In this document: one piece after another, positions 16,803 through 25,914 of the stretch
Numbering within the stretch: position 1 is the first letter of the stretch
How the letters are laid out: each line of letters begins with the position of its first letter
Assembly (NCBI RefSeq): GCF_037137055.1
Contig: NZ_JBBBNY010000001.1
Location: 558,001 to 622,000, forward strand
DNA from: Frateuria_A yonginensis
Lineage (GTDB): Bacteria > Pseudomonadota > Gammaproteobacteria > Xanthomonadales > Rhodanobacteraceae
Length of the DNA: 64,000 nucleotides
Direction of reading: 5' to 3'
Notes under the pieces: model-generated
The model's database searches: none
Seen by the model: the letters and a program-made list of their open reading frames with translations, nothing else
Told to the model about the DNA's origin: nothing
Made by a program: the position numbers and the translations under genes

Positions 16803-18230
16803 TCAGAACCAAATGCGCACGCCCGCCACGAACTGCGGGTCGAATACGGGTTGATGGTCGCGCTGCGCGTAACCGGCGGTAGCGCCGAAGCGGCGCACCC
16901 AGTTCACGCCGACATATGGCGCGAACTCGCGGCGGATCTCATAGCGCAGGCGCAGCCCCAGCGAAGCGTCGGAGACGCCGGCGCCAAGGCGACGCGCCGG
17001 GTCGGCCTTGCCGTAGGCGTTGAGCTCGAACTCCGGCGTGAGGATCAGCCGCTGGGTGAACAGCACGTCGTAGGTGGCCCGAAAGCGCGCTGCGGTTCGA
17101 CCCGATTGACCGACGTAGGCCGTCGCTTCCACGTCAAAAAAGTACGGCGCCAGGCCTTCCACGCCAAAGGCGGCCCAGGTGCGCCCGGGGTCCACGCCGA
17201 TGTCCCGTCGAACGCCCAGCTGGGTCGACCAGTAGGTCGCCATCAGATGGTTCCACAGCACTTCGGCACTGCCGTCTTCGAGACGTCCGGCACTGCGCTC
17301 GCCTTCGCTGCGCAGCCACAGCTTGTCGGTGTCGCCGCCATACCAGGCCTGCAGCTCCCAGGCCTGGCCGTTGGCGTTCCGCCCGTGCACCGCTTCGAGG
17401 TTGTCCAGCAGCAGTCGCCCCACCTTGGGCGGCACCATGTCCATGCCCGACCTGTCGCCGTAGCCGACGCCGTCGGAGTAATCGGGGCTGCGTGCATCCG
17501 GCGGGGCGTTGCCGCCCTGCATGGCGCCCATCGCCATGCCGGACATGCTGTCGCCGGAAGCATTGCCCGACATCCCAGACATCGACGACGACGCCGACGG
17601 ACGCGCGCCTTTGGCATGGTCTGCATGGTCCATCCCGGGCATTGCCCCCTGCTGCATGCCGCCCATGTCCATCGAGCCCATGTCCATCGTCCCTGTCGAG
17701 AGTGCCTTGGCGGCAGTGGCGGGATCGGGCATTTGGCCGTGCTTCATCCCGGCCATGTCGCCATCTTTTGCGGCAGGGCTGGCCCCGGCTGCTGCCGGGG
17801 TGCTGGACGCGCTGGCCGGCATCGGCATGTTGCCCATGTCCATGCCACCCATGTCCATCGAGCTCATGGATGAAGGCGGGCTGCTGGATGAGGTCGCCGG
17901 TACGGATTCGGAGTGTTGCATGCCGGACATGGCCCCATGGTCCATGCTAGCCATGCGATCGCCTTTCCCGGAGCGAGTCGGCTCGGATGCTGCCGGAGCC
18001 CTCGTGCTGGACGTGCTGGCGGGCATCGGCATGCCGCCTATGTCCATGGAGCCCATGTCCATCGAACTCATATCCATCGAGCCCATGGGCTGGGACGCAC
18101 TGCTGGATGATGAAGTGGACGAGCCGGGCGCCGACTGCGCGGCGACCGGCAATGCCACCGCACCGCCGGCAGCGAGCGCGATAGCGAGCGCCGTGCGAAG
18201 CGGGTGTTGCAAGGTGCTGACCCGCCTCAT
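16803..18230 (-). CDS. copB: copper resistance outer-membrane protein CopB
   Basis: CopB, 475 residues, binds copper and is thought to be an outer-membrane beta-barrel. A signal peptide (ALAIALAAGGAVALPVAAQ) is followed by about 200 residues of degenerate Met/Asp repeats such as MDMSSMDMGSMDIGGMPMP, then the conserved CopB barrel that ends in the aromatic residue Phe (VAGVRIWF), as outer-membrane porins do. The ATG overlaps the copA stop by four bases. The frame is open further upstream only as a shadow of copA. The Met-rich part is long for the family. Confidence 0.92.
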   Translation of the reverse strand: MRRVSTLQHPLRTALAIALAAGGAVALPVAAQSAPGSSTSSSSSASQPMGSMDMSSMDMGSMDIGGMPMPASTSSTRAPAASEPTRSGKGDRMASMDHGAMSGMQHSESVPATSSSSPPSSMSSMDMGGMDMGNMPMPASASSTPAAAGASPAAKDGDMAGMKHGQMPDPATAAKALSTGTMDMGSMDMGGMQQGAMPGMDHADHAKGARPSASSSMSGMSGNASGDSMSGMAMGAMQGGNAPPDARSPDYSDGVGYGDRSGMDMVPPKVGRLLLDNLEAVHGRNANGQAWELQAWYGGDTDKLWLRSEGERSAGRLEDGSAEVLWNHLMATYWSTQLGVRRDIGVDPGRTWAAFGVEGLAPYFFDVEATAYVGQSGRTAARFRATYDVLFTQRLILTPEFELNAYGKADPARRLGAGVSDASLGLRLRYEIRREFAPYVGVNWVRRFGATAGYAQRDHQPVFDPQFVAGVRIWF

Positions 18231-20014
18231 GACACCACCACTTCGCGGAACATGCCCGCTTCCATGTGGTAGAGCATGTGGCAATGGTAGGCCCAGCGCC
18301 CCACGGCATCGGCGCTCACGGCATAAGTGACCCGCTGCGCGGGCTGCACGCTGATGGTGTGCTTGCGTACCTGGAACGCGCCGTCGGGATTCTCCAGCTC
18401 GCTCCACATACCGTGCAGGTGGATCGGGTGAGGCATCATGGTGTCGTTCACCAGCACGACGCGCAGCCGCTCGCCGGCGCGGAAATGCACCGGCTTGGCA
18501 TCCGTGAACGGCACGCCGTCGAAAGACCACATGTAGCGCTCCATGTTGCCGGTGAGGTGCAGCTCGATCTCGCGGCCGGGCTCGCGCCGGTCGATCGGCC
18601 CACCGATGGTGTGCAAGTCGGCGTAGGTCAGCACCCGCCGACCGTTGTCGCGAAGGCCCACGCCTGGGTCGTCCAGGTTGGTGCGCGGCATGTCCACGTG
18701 CATGTCCACGCTGGGGCCGTACTCGGTACGGGCGTGGTGGACGGCGGGCGCCTTGTTCCCACCCATGTCCATCCCGGACATCCCGGACATGCCGGACATG
18801 CCGGACATGTCCATGCCCTGCATGCCACCACCGCTGTGACCGCCATTCCCCATCGCCATGGCGCCCATCATGTCGACCATCGCCAGGCGCGTACGCGGGT
18901 CCATCGCCGGTACCTCGGCCTGCATGCCCAGACGCGGCGTCAGCGTGCCGCGGGCGTAGCCGGTGCGATCGATCGACTGGGCAAACACGGTATAAGCGCG
19001 GTCTTCCTGCGGCTCCACCAGCACGTCGTAGATCTCGGCCACGCCAATGCGGAACTCGTCCACCGGCACCGGCTCCACGTCCTGACCGTCGGCGGCGATC
19101 ACGGTCATCTTCAGTCCGGGAATGCGCACGTCGAAATAGGTCATCGCCGAGCCGTTGATGAATCGCAGGCGCACCTTTTCGCCGGGCCGGAACAGGCCGC
19201 TCCAGTTACCGTTCGGCGTCGTGCCATTCATCAGGTAGGTGTAGGTGTAGCCCGACACGTCGCTCAAGTCGCTCGGGCTCATGCGCATGGTGTTCCACAT
19301 CTTGCGCTTGGCCAGTGCTGCTTGGAGGCCCATGGTGCGCACGTCGCGGAAAAACTCCGGCGCGGTCGGCTCGGCAAAGTTGTAGTAATCGCTTTGGCGC
19401 TTGAGCGTGGCGAAGATGTGCTCCGGATCGTCATCGCTCCAGTCGCTGAGCATCACCACGTGGTCGCGATCGACGCGGTGCCGCTCGCCGCCGGCCGGGT
19501 CGATCACGATCGCACCGTACAGGCCGGACTGCTCCTGGAAGCGCGAATGCGAGTGGTACCAGTAGGTGCCGCTCTGCTTCACCGGGAAGCGGTAAGTGAA
19601 GGTTTCGCTCGGCGCGATGCCGGGGAAGCTGATGCCTGGCACGCCGTCCATCTGGAACGGCAGCAGGATGCCGTGCCAGTGGATCGAGGTAGGCACCGCC
19701 AGCCGGTTGGTCACGCGCAGCATCACGGTGTCACCCTCGCGCCAGTGCAAAATCGGGCCGGGAAGGCTGCCATTGATGGTGGTGGCGATACGCCGCGCAC
19801 CGGTGAAGTCGACGGGGGTTTCGCCGATGGTCAGGTCGAAGGTGTCGCCGCGCAGCCGCGGCATCGCCGAGGCGGGCATCGCCGGGCCGGCGGCGCCCCA
19901 GGCACGGCCGGGCGCCAGCAGCCCGAGGCCGGCCGCGGTACCACCGGCCGCCAGGCCGAGCACGAAGTGACGGCGTGAACGATCCACCCCGTCGGGAGGA
20001 AGGAAAGGATTCAT
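18227..20014 (-). CDS. copA: multicopper oxidase CopA
   Basis: Periplasmic copper-resistance multicopper oxidase, 595 residues. The twin-arginine signal RSRRHFVLGLAAGG predicts export of the folded enzyme. All four copper-ligand blocks are visible: HWHG, YWYHSHS, HPIHLHGMW and HCHMLYHMEAGM, the last with the type 1 Cys-flanking pattern. Near residue 400 a Met-rich insert (GMQGMDMSGMSGMSGMSG) may bind extra copper. Start 20014 is chosen over a codon seven residues upstream because GGAG is seven bases ahead of it. It probably oxidises Cu(I) in the periplasm. Confidence 0.95.
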   Translation of the reverse strand: MNPFLPPDGVDRSRRHFVLGLAAGGTAAGLGLLAPGRAWGAAGPAMPASAMPRLRGDTFDLTIGETPVDFTGARRIATTINGSLPGPILHWREGDTVMLRVTNRLAVPTSIHWHGILLPFQMDGVPGISFPGIAPSETFTYRFPVKQSGTYWYHSHSRFQEQSGLYGAIVIDPAGGERHRVDRDHVVMLSDWSDDDPEHIFATLKRQSDYYNFAEPTAPEFFRDVRTMGLQAALAKRKMWNTMRMSPSDLSDVSGYTYTYLMNGTTPNGNWSGLFRPGEKVRLRFINGSAMTYFDVRIPGLKMTVIAADGQDVEPVPVDEFRIGVAEIYDVLVEPQEDRAYTVFAQSIDRTGYARGTLTPRLGMQAEVPAMDPRTRLAMVDMMGAMAMGNGGHSGGGMQGMDMSGMSGMSGMSGMDMGGNKAPAVHHARTEYGPSVDMHVDMPRTNLDDPGVGLRDNGRRVLTYADLHTIGGPIDRREPGREIELHLTGNMERYMWSFDGVPFTDAKPVHFRAGERLRVVLVNDTMMPHPIHLHGMWSELENPDGAFQVRKHTISVQPAQRVTYAVSADAVGRWAYHCHMLYHMEAGMFREVVVS

Positions 20015-20125
20015 AGGGGGACTCCATCTGCGCATCCACGGGCACGGACCATGCCTCGTGAATCGTAAAGAACGCGGGCGTGTAGCCTGAGGCTCAACGC
20101 ACCACAGAGGTCATGCAGCGCAGAG

Positions 20126-20515
20126 TCAGACGGACGGCGGTCGCAGGGGTGGCGTCATCGCCACGGCCGGCGCATGGGGCACACGAAGGTGACCAAAACG
20201 CGGGGGCATCGGCAATGCAGCAGGCAGGCCGATGCGTGAAAGAAGCAGCGCGCTCGCGCACATGGATGCGCACGTGCAGTGATTCGCGGCGATGTGGTCA
20301 GCGCAACATACGTCCTGTGAGACCGGAGCCATCGCATGTTGGGCGTGCGTCGGGGAGCGGCTTGCCATCGACATCGACATCGCGGTCGCGGTCATCGCCG
20401 GAGAAGTTGGCGGCTGGGCCATGGCTGCAAAACTCTGGAGGACCAGTGCAAACCACGCCAGCAACCCAATCACCCGAAGGCGACGAGAGTGCTGAATTTG
20501 GTGGAGGGCAGGCAT
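20126..20515 (-). CDS. copL: CopL-like copper-responsive leader protein
   Basis: A 129-residue secreted or membrane-anchored protein with a hydrophobic N-terminal segment (VIGLLAWFALVLQSFAAMAQ) and a Cys/His cluster, VCCADHIAANHCTCASMC. Its place directly upstream of copA matches xanthomonad copL, which is needed for copper-induced copAB expression. Start 20515 is preferred because GGAG is five bases upstream; an ATG one codon earlier overlaps the ribosome site. A weak promoter can be drawn upstream (TTGAGT and TTATGG on the minus strand, 20529-20556, 16-base spacer). Sequence conservation in CopL is low, so the name rests on size, Cys/His content and position. Confidence 0.65.
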   Translation of the reverse strand: MPALHQIQHSRRLRVIGLLAWFALVLQSFAAMAQPPTSPAMTATAMSMSMASRSPTHAQHAMAPVSQDVCCADHIAANHCTCASMCASALLLSRIGLPAALPMPPRFGHLRVPHAPAVAMTPPLRPPSV

Positions 20516-20635
20516 CATGGCTCCGGTACCATAAGCCGGCGCGGCAACCGACTCAACCATGGAGTAGGGTTCATGCGCCTCGCCGGGTAGCCAGCGACGC
20601 GCTGGACGAGCTTCATGCCGCATTGAGGAGAGGGA

Positions 20636-21320
20636 ATGTCCGCACTTTCATTCGAGACCATCCACGCGCTTCTGCAACGCTGGCGCGCCGATCCTGGCGG
20701 CACATATCAGAGCTGGTTCCTGTGGGAAAGGCGTTTGAAGCATTTCCGGTCCATCCGTCGCGGCCTGCAAGCGGTGGTAGAAGAAATCGATGCCGGGACC
20801 TTTGGCACGGCGTACCGCGGCTCATCGCTGGAGACCGTCGTGCACTCGATCGCCGAGCAGCGTCAGATTTTCAAAGGGGCCGATCACGCGTTCCTGTGGA
20901 AACCGAAGCTGCGGATTCCGGACATCTACGAAAATCCCGCGCATCAACGGGCGTTCGGCCGATTCCTGCAGACGTGTCTGTGCTGGGGATGGCGAACAGG
21001 CGCTGGTTGAGGCGGTCCACACGCTGGATGGGCATGCCATCAAGGGCTTGGGGCCGGCGGCAGCCAATCTTCTGTATTTCCTGCACCCCACTCTCGCCAT
21101 GCCGTTCAACACGGCCATACTCAACGGCTAAAACGCGCTGATGGGGGCGAAAGCTCGTCTCGGTCGCTGGGATAGCTATCTCACGATGCGGCGACAGGTG
21201 ATGACGCTCAACGAGTCACATCGCAACTTGTTATCGAACGATCTGGGTGCCGTGGCGGGCTTTCTGTTCGACATGGGCAGCGGCCGCTATCCGCTGCCCG
21301 TCGAAAATTCGCCGGGGCGT
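20636..21320 (+). pseudogene. broken hypothetical protein gene with HhH-like motif
   Basis: The frame beginning MSALSFETIHALLQRW runs to about 20990, then the coding sense moves to another frame (QALVEAVHTLDGHAIKGLGP). At 21129 a TAA interrupts MPFNTAILNG, and coding sense resumes after it (NALMGAKARLGRWDSYLTMR). So there is at least one frameshift and one nonsense mutation. The segment IKGLGPAAANLLYFLHP looks like a helix-hairpin-helix. I do not recognise the intact family; it marks the left edge of the mobile-element region. Confidence 0.7.
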
Positions 21321-21347
21321 GGTCAGCCTGGCAACTTGAACCGCTGG

Positions 21348-22808
21348 TCAAGCAGGCAGGCGGGGGTTCACCCGTTGCCCGGCGCGCGGTGGGGGGGGCA
21401 AGACGTCGCGAGGTGCTTTCACCAGCGTGTCCGCCACTTCCGGAAACAGGAAGGCCAGCAGTGCGTCGAACTTCCGGTTAGGCAGGTAGGCGGGGTCCCC
21501 TTGGCGCATCCGCTCCCGGTATTTCGCGGCTTTTCTCGCCCACTTTCCCTGTGGGTCGTGGCGCCGGATGTGTTCGTGGCGGCCATAGGCCTCGAGCATG
21601 AGCCGGTAGATCCAGAGGGTCTCCTTCCGTTGCTCAAAGACGTGGTGGCTCAGCTCCACCAGGTTCGAGTGGCCGCTCCACACGGACCGGCCGTTCTTGG
21701 CCGAGTAGGCGGCCTGCAGGTAGATGTGTGGTCCTCCATCCGCCCGTGGCGTCGCTGGCAGAGCCAGGCCCTGCCGGGCGAATTGCGTTACGAGGGGTTG
21801 CCACCGCTCCTGAATGGCTTCTAGGGAAGGCAGCTTGTGGCCCCAGAGGTCCAGATAGAACGCTTCCAGCGCATCACGGAGCGGTTGCTCACGGGCCAGC
21901 TTCTGCTGGTGCTTCAACGCCTGTGCGACCTTGGCCTTCTCGGCGTCGTAGTCGAAGAAGAACGAGCGAGGAACGCCATGGGCGCTAACGTCGTGCTTCA
22001 GCTCATCGAAGAACACCGTCTGCGTTTCCAGCTGGTTCTCGATTGTCCCACCCACCAGCGTCGGCACAGCCCACACGCATTCCAGAACGAACCGTCCGCT
22101 GGCCTTGGAGAGGGCCACCGTTTCCTCGGTTACCCGGAAGCCGTTGCGGTTGTTCGAGTAGAAGATGTCGTCTTCGGTGAGCCGGAAGTGGGCGGGGTCG
22201 AGGTCCCGGAAGAGCCACAGCAGACGCACGCCCTCGTGCGCGTAGAAAGACATCCGCTGCGTGATGACGTGCAGGAAGGTGGTCGACAGCTGTGCCTCGA
22301 ACACCACCTGTTCGCCGTTCCAGGTGCTCTGCACGTCGGGCTGGCGCCAGCGCGTGCCGTCGGCACTGACGAACCGGGTCTCCGACTCGCTGTCCGAGAA
22401 AGCCTGGTCGGCGTCGAGGCTTTCCAGCACGCGCGCCTTGAAGCGCTTGTGCGCCTCGCTTTCCTTCGCCCCGTTGAACCGTTGGGCGCAGATCGCCCGG
22501 TCGCCTTTGCCCACGATGCCCGAGCAGGCGGTGTTCTCAAAGAGGTGCTTGAAGTAGAACTGCTCGCTGACCTTGTCTTGCATACGCAGCGAAGCGAGGA
22601 ACATGCCCTGGCCACACCAAGGGCACACGTATTGCGGGCGGCCCTCCTTGATCAGGACCATCTTCTGCGCCACGCGTTTGCGTTCGACCATGTCGCCGTA
22701 GTCCCCGTCGCCAAGGAAGGCTTCGAGCGACACCCACAGGCCCGACTGCCGGTCCAGCACGTGGGGATGGGTCTGATCTTTGGCGGCAAGCGCAGCGAGG
22801 CGGGTCAT
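21348..22808 (-). CDS. CoiA-like nuclease-domain protein of mobile elements
   Basis: 486-residue protein. A zinc-type pair CPWC sits at 62-65, with further Cys/His to residue 107. Residues 150-200 carry a PD-(D/E)XK-like core, RQPDV (Asp158) and FEAQLS (Glu171, Gln173), followed by TQRMSFYAHEGVRLLWLF, the arrangement seen in CoiA competence nucleases and DUF6035-type proteins. The C-terminal 280 residues have no domain I know. Start 22808 is supported by AGGAGG about seven bases upstream. It is convergent with the broken gene at 20636. A DNA-processing role in element transfer or defence is plausible but unproven. Confidence 0.65.
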   Translation of the reverse strand: MTRLAALAAKDQTHPHVLDRQSGLWVSLEAFLGDGDYGDMVERKRVAQKMVLIKEGRPQYVCPWCGQGMFLASLRMQDKVSEQFYFKHLFENTACSGIVGKGDRAICAQRFNGAKESEAHKRFKARVLESLDADQAFSDSESETRFVSADGTRWRQPDVQSTWNGEQVVFEAQLSTTFLHVITQRMSFYAHEGVRLLWLFRDLDPAHFRLTEDDIFYSNNRNGFRVTEETVALSKASGRFVLECVWAVPTLVGGTIENQLETQTVFFDELKHDVSAHGVPRSFFFDYDAEKAKVAQALKHQQKLAREQPLRDALEAFYLDLWGHKLPSLEAIQERWQPLVTQFARQGLALPATPRADGGPHIYLQAAYSAKNGRSVWSGHSNLVELSHHVFEQRKETLWIYRLMLEAYGRHEHIRRHDPQGKWARKAAKYRERMRQGDPAYLPNRKFDALLAFLFPEVADTLVKAPRDVLPPPPRAGQRVNPRLPA

Positions 22809-22868
22809 TGCGGTTCCTCCTGACGCCATCCTGCTAGGGACAGGTCTCACAGCGCGAGACGAAGCCGG

Positions 22869-22976
22869 CTAGTGTCTGCGGGCGGCGATGAGCCCCTGCA
22901 GGTAGGCGATGCTTTCCTCCTCCGGGAAGAAGGCCGCTGTAAGGGCAGGCAAATTCGCGGGCATGAAAACTTGCAT
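22869..22976 (-). CDS. possible 35-residue small protein
   Basis: ATG 22976 opens a frame encoding MQVFMPANLPALTAAF and ending IAARRH. No strong ribosome site is present (TAGGCG just upstream), and no family is recognised. It lies about 60 bases ahead of the CoiA-like gene in the same direction and could be a leader peptide. Kept as a low-confidence call. Confidence 0.25.
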   Translation of the reverse strand: MQVFMPANLPALTAAFFPEEESIAYLQGLIAARRH

Positions 22977-23119
22977 CGCCTAGCCCTCAACTGCTGGTCT
23001 GAGGCAGGCGTTTCCTAAACAAAGATATTTCAGATCTATATCACCTACACGAGGCGAGGAGCTTCTCGCTTCGCGTAGGGGACATCCGCTCTGATGCTCC
23101 CATTCCACCGAGTAATTCC

Positions 23120-23224
23120 ATGATTCCTGAAAAACCCGACCCGCTGACGTGCGTCCTGGTGGTGACCGCCGCACTGCTGCTGGGCTTCGTTCGCTGCTCG
23201 GGGAACCTCAACAAGGTTCCCTGA
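23120..23224 (+). CDS. possible 34-residue single-pass membrane peptide
   Basis: ATG 23120 encodes MIPEKPDPLTCVLVVTAALL followed by a short basic tail ending NLNKVP. Residues 9-24 form one hydrophobic helix. The upstream ribosome site is weak. A strong hairpin terminator follows 23 bases after the stop, which supports this as a transcribed unit of its own. Confidence 0.4.
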   Translation: MIPEKPDPLTCVLVVTAALLLGFVRCSGNLNKVP

Positions 23225-23246
23225 GCCCATCTAACTAAGCAGGACT

Positions 23247-23281
23247 CGCCGAAGGCCCGGGAAACCGGGCCTTCGGCGTTT
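23247..23281 (+). terminator. rho-independent terminator before DUF932 gene
   Basis: A perfect 14-base stem (arms 23247-23260 and 23265-23278) closes a GAAA loop and is followed by TTTAT. It would end transcription of the small peptide gene, yet it lies only 27 bases before the DUF932 start, so DUF932 either has a promoter overlapping the hairpin or relies on read-through. Confidence 0.75.
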
Positions 23282-23307
23282 ATGCCGTCTGAAACGAGGA
23301 ATTGAAC

Positions 23308-24264
23308 ATGCATCTGGTCGAATCGATCGCCTATCGAGGCGAGAAACCGTGGCACGGCCTGGGCAACCGACTCGAAGCCGGCCAGCCCATCGAGGTCTGG
23401 AGGGAGCGCGCCGGCATGAACTGGTCCATCGAGGACGCCGACGTGCGCTACGTGGTGGGGAACCAGGGGTTGGGGGTGATCCAATCCTTCCCGAGCCACA
23501 AGGTGCTCTACCGCTCGGATACCAAGGCACCGCTGGCGGTGGTCTCCAAGCGTTTCCAGGTCGTCCAGCCGGGCGAGATTCTGGAGTTCTACCGTGACCT
23601 GACCGAGGTGGGCGGGTTCGAGCTGGAAACGGCCGGCGTGCTGCGCGAGGGTCGCAAGTTCTGGGCCCTGGCCCGTACAGGTCAGAGCGTCACGCTGCGC
23701 GGCAAGGACAAGGTCGAGGGTTACCTGCTGCTCGCTACGGCCTGCGATGGCACGCTGGCCACCACGGCGCAGTTCACCAGCGTGCGGGTCGTCTGCAACA
23801 ACACGCTGCAAATCGCGATTGGCCATGGGCAAGGCGCCATCAAGGTGCCGCACCGAAGCCACTTCGATGCCGAAGCGGTCAAGCGCCAGCTCGGCATCAC
23901 CGTGTCGTCCTGGGACGGGTTCGTCGCACGCATGAAGGCCCTCGTCGACAAGCCGGTGGATCCGGATTCGGCTGAAGGCCTGCTCCGTCGGGTCTTGACC
24001 TATCCGGGGCAGGACAGCCGGATTGCTGTGGTGAACGAACAGGCCGTGGCCAACGTGCGGGCGCTGTACGAAGGCGGTGGCCGGGGTGCCCAGATGGCTT
24101 CCAGTCGCGGGACGGCCTGGGGCCTGCTCAACAGCGTCACCGAGTTCGTCGACCACCACCGGCGAGCTCGCACCGAGGACCACCGCCGGGATGCGGCATG
24201 GTTTGGCCAGGGCGCGCAGATCAAGCAGCGGGCGTGGGATGAACTGGTCAAGGGGGTGGCCTGA
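23308..24264 (+). CDS. DUF932 (phage/plasmid-like TIGR03299) protein
   Basis: 318-residue protein of the DUF932 family, common in plasmids, phages and integrative elements; its biochemical role is unknown. It begins MHLVESIAYRGEKPWHGLG, the typical N-terminus, and contains ATACDGTLATTAQFTSVRVV and CNNTL as in the family. ATG 23308 is used because GAGGA is eight bases upstream. Its stop shares bases with the radC start (TGATG), so the two are coupled. Confidence 0.85.
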   Translation: MHLVESIAYRGEKPWHGLGNRLEAGQPIEVWRERAGMNWSIEDADVRYVVGNQGLGVIQSFPSHKVLYRSDTKAPLAVVSKRFQVVQPGEILEFYRDLTEVGGFELETAGVLREGRKFWALARTGQSVTLRGKDKVEGYLLLATACDGTLATTAQFTSVRVVCNNTLQIAIGHGQGAIKVPHRSHFDAEAVKRQLGITVSSWDGFVARMKALVDKPVDPDSAEGLLRRVLTYPGQDSRIAVVNEQAVANVRALYEGGGRGAQMASSRGTAWGLLNSVTEFVDHHRRARTEDHRRDAAWFGQGAQIKQRAWDELVKGVA

Positions 24265-24767
24265 TGCGCGCCGTGGCGGCAAGGAAACCCGTCGAGCACG
24301 TGACCACCCGCGAAGCCATCTCCCGAGACCAGCAGGATGCCCTCATCGCACAGGCGCTGGGCATCCTGTCGGCAAGGGCGCTGACCCCGGGGCAGTTCAT
24401 GAAGGATCCGCCGACCGCCGGGCAGTTCTTTCGCCTGCGACTGGGCGAGGAGGGCCGGGAGCACTTCGAGGTCGCTTTCCTCGACAACCGCCACCGGCTC
24501 ATAGCGGTGGAACGGCTGTTCTCCGGTTCCGTGGACGGAGCCGAAGTGCATCCACGCGTGGTGGTCCAGCGCGCGCTGGCCTTGAACGCAGTGGCAGTCA
24601 TGTTGGCGCACAACCACCCCAGCGGAAATCCCGAGCCATCTGCTGCGGATCGGGTGTTGACCTCACGTTTGAGGGAGGCGCTGTGCCTGGTGGATATTCG
24701 CGTACTCGATCATTTCGTGGTGACCGCTACGGACGTGGTCTCGATGGCCACCCGCGGCCTGATGTAA
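24264..24767 (+). CDS. radC: RadC-like JAB-domain protein, short element type
   Basis: 167-residue protein carrying only the JAB/MPN domain of RadC. The zinc-site residues are intact: Glu94 in EVHPR, and His116, His118, Ser120 and Asp129 in HNHPSGNPEPSAAD. The N-terminal helix-hairpin-helix of chromosomal RadC is missing, as usual in mobile-element copies. The precise reaction is not known; JAB folds are often isopeptidases. It is coupled to DUF932 and followed by a hairpin terminator. Confidence 0.88.
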   Translation: MRAVAARKPVEHVTTREAISRDQQDALIAQALGILSARALTPGQFMKDPPTAGQFFRLRLGEEGREHFEVAFLDNRHRLIAVERLFSGSVDGAEVHPRVVVQRALALNAVAVMLAHNHPSGNPEPSAADRVLTSRLREALCLVDIRVLDHFVVTATDVVSMATRGLM

Positions 24768-24811
24768 CGCGATCTACAAGTCGCTCCGCTCCTTCAGAGG
24801 AAGCGGCATAC

Positions 24812-24841
24812 CGCCCGGCCCCATGGCCGGGCGTTCTTTTT
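24812..24841 (+). terminator. rho-independent terminator after radC
   Basis: A nine-base perfect GC stem (24812-24820 with 24825-24833) closes a CCAT loop and is followed by TTCTTTTT. The next gene starts only 14 bases later. Confidence 0.8.
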
Positions 24842-24854
24842 CAGGAGAGGACAC

Positions 24855-25832
24855 ATGAAGAAGCAAGCAGCGTTGCGATTGGTCGACACGCGCACGCTCG
24901 ACCGGCAGCAGTGGTTGGAGGTGCGCCGAGGGGGCATAGGAAGCTCGGACGCCGCGGCGGCCGTTGGCCTGAATCCCTACAAGAGCCCGCTGGCCCTGTG
25001 GATGGACAAGACCGGGCGCGTAGTTGAACAGCAAGACGTGGCCCAGGACATGGACGATCCGTGCTACTGGGGCACCTTGCTGGAGCCCTATGTCGCAGCG
25101 GCCTACCAGCGCAGGACCGGCCGCAAGGTGCGCAAGGTCAATGCGGTTCTGCAACACCCCACGTTTCCTTTCTTGCTCGCCAACCTCGATCGGGAGATCG
25201 TCGGAGACCCCGACGTCCAGATTCTCGAGTGCAAGACCGCCGGCGAGTTTGGTGCACGACTCTGGAAGGACGGCGTGCCGGACTATGTGCAACTCCAGGT
25301 CCAGCACCAGCTGGCGGTCACCGGAAAACAGGCGGCCGATGTCGCTGTACTGCTCTGCGGCCAGCAACTGGAAGTGCATCGCATCGAACGCGACGACGAG
25401 CTCATCGGCCGGTTGACGCTGCTGGAGACGCGCTTCTGGGAGCACGTGGAAACGGACACGCCGCCACCGGCCGATGGCAGTGAATCCTCAGCGAAGGCCT
25501 TGCGTCAGCTCTATCGTGACCAGGGCACGGTGCTCGACTTCACGGGCAACACGGACCTCGATGGCGCCTTCAATACCCTGGTGTCGCTGAGGGAAGAACT
25601 GGATGCCAAGGGGCAGGAAGCCGAGCGGCTCAAGCAGATCATCCAGCAAGCCATGGGGGAAGCCAGCAAAGCCTGCTTCAGCCGCGGCGAGGTCACCTAC
25701 AAGGGCGCGAAGGACGGCACCAACTGGGATGTGAAACGTCTGGCATTGGACCATCCGGATCTTGCGGCTCAGTACCTCGTGACAAGGCCCGGCGCGCGAC
25801 GCTTCGTGGTGACCCCGCATCCTGCGGCGTGA
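24855..25832 (+). CDS. YqaJ-type viral recombinase / lambda-exonuclease-like nuclease
   Basis: 325-residue exonuclease of the YqaJ family that resects double-stranded DNA 5' to 3' for homologous recombination. Visible motifs are WLEVRRGGIGSSDAAAAVG (start of the fold), LEPYVAAAY, the catalytic block FLLANLDREI, and ILECKTAG, whose Glu and Lys are the PD-(D/E)XK metal-site residues. A 60-residue tail after residue 250 is coiled-coil-like. The RecT/Bet-type annealing partner normally next door is not recognised; the protein at 27870 is not an obvious substitute. AGGAG seven bases upstream supports the start. Confidence 0.85.
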   Translation: MKKQAALRLVDTRTLDRQQWLEVRRGGIGSSDAAAAVGLNPYKSPLALWMDKTGRVVEQQDVAQDMDDPCYWGTLLEPYVAAAYQRRTGRKVRKVNAVLQHPTFPFLLANLDREIVGDPDVQILECKTAGEFGARLWKDGVPDYVQLQVQHQLAVTGKQAADVAVLLCGQQLEVHRIERDDELIGRLTLLETRFWEHVETDTPPPADGSESSAKALRQLYRDQGTVLDFTGNTDLDGAFNTLVSLREELDAKGQEAERLKQIIQQAMGEASKACFSRGEVTYKGAKDGTNWDVKRLALDHPDLAAQYLVTRPGARRFVVTPHPAA

Positions 25833-25914
25833 CCGCCCGGATGGCGCGAATCACGCATCGAATCCAGTGGCGACAACAGGGGCCGGGGCGCGTGTGCGCC
25901 CTGGATCCATGCCG

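Larger units (their letters stand above)
22809..23307. other. intergenic region upstream of divergent element genes
   Basis: About 500 bases without a large gene between the CoiA-like gene and DUF932. It holds two small possible ORFs (22869-22976 minus, 23120-23224 plus), an AT-rich stretch with the inverted repeat GATAT/ATATC at 23024-23042, a short hairpin GCGAG/CTCGC near 23055-23070, and a strong terminator-like hairpin at 23247-23281. The AT-rich part is the likeliest promoter region. Confidence 0.4.

Noticed and set aside
17600..18200. Repeated short DNA units that could suggest a CRISPR array.
   Set aside because: They are in-frame degenerate Met/Asp codons of copB, with no constant spacer length.
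18266..19978. 570-codon plus-strand frame rich in His.
   Set aside because: Antisense of copA; the His content mirrors the Met codons of the real strand.
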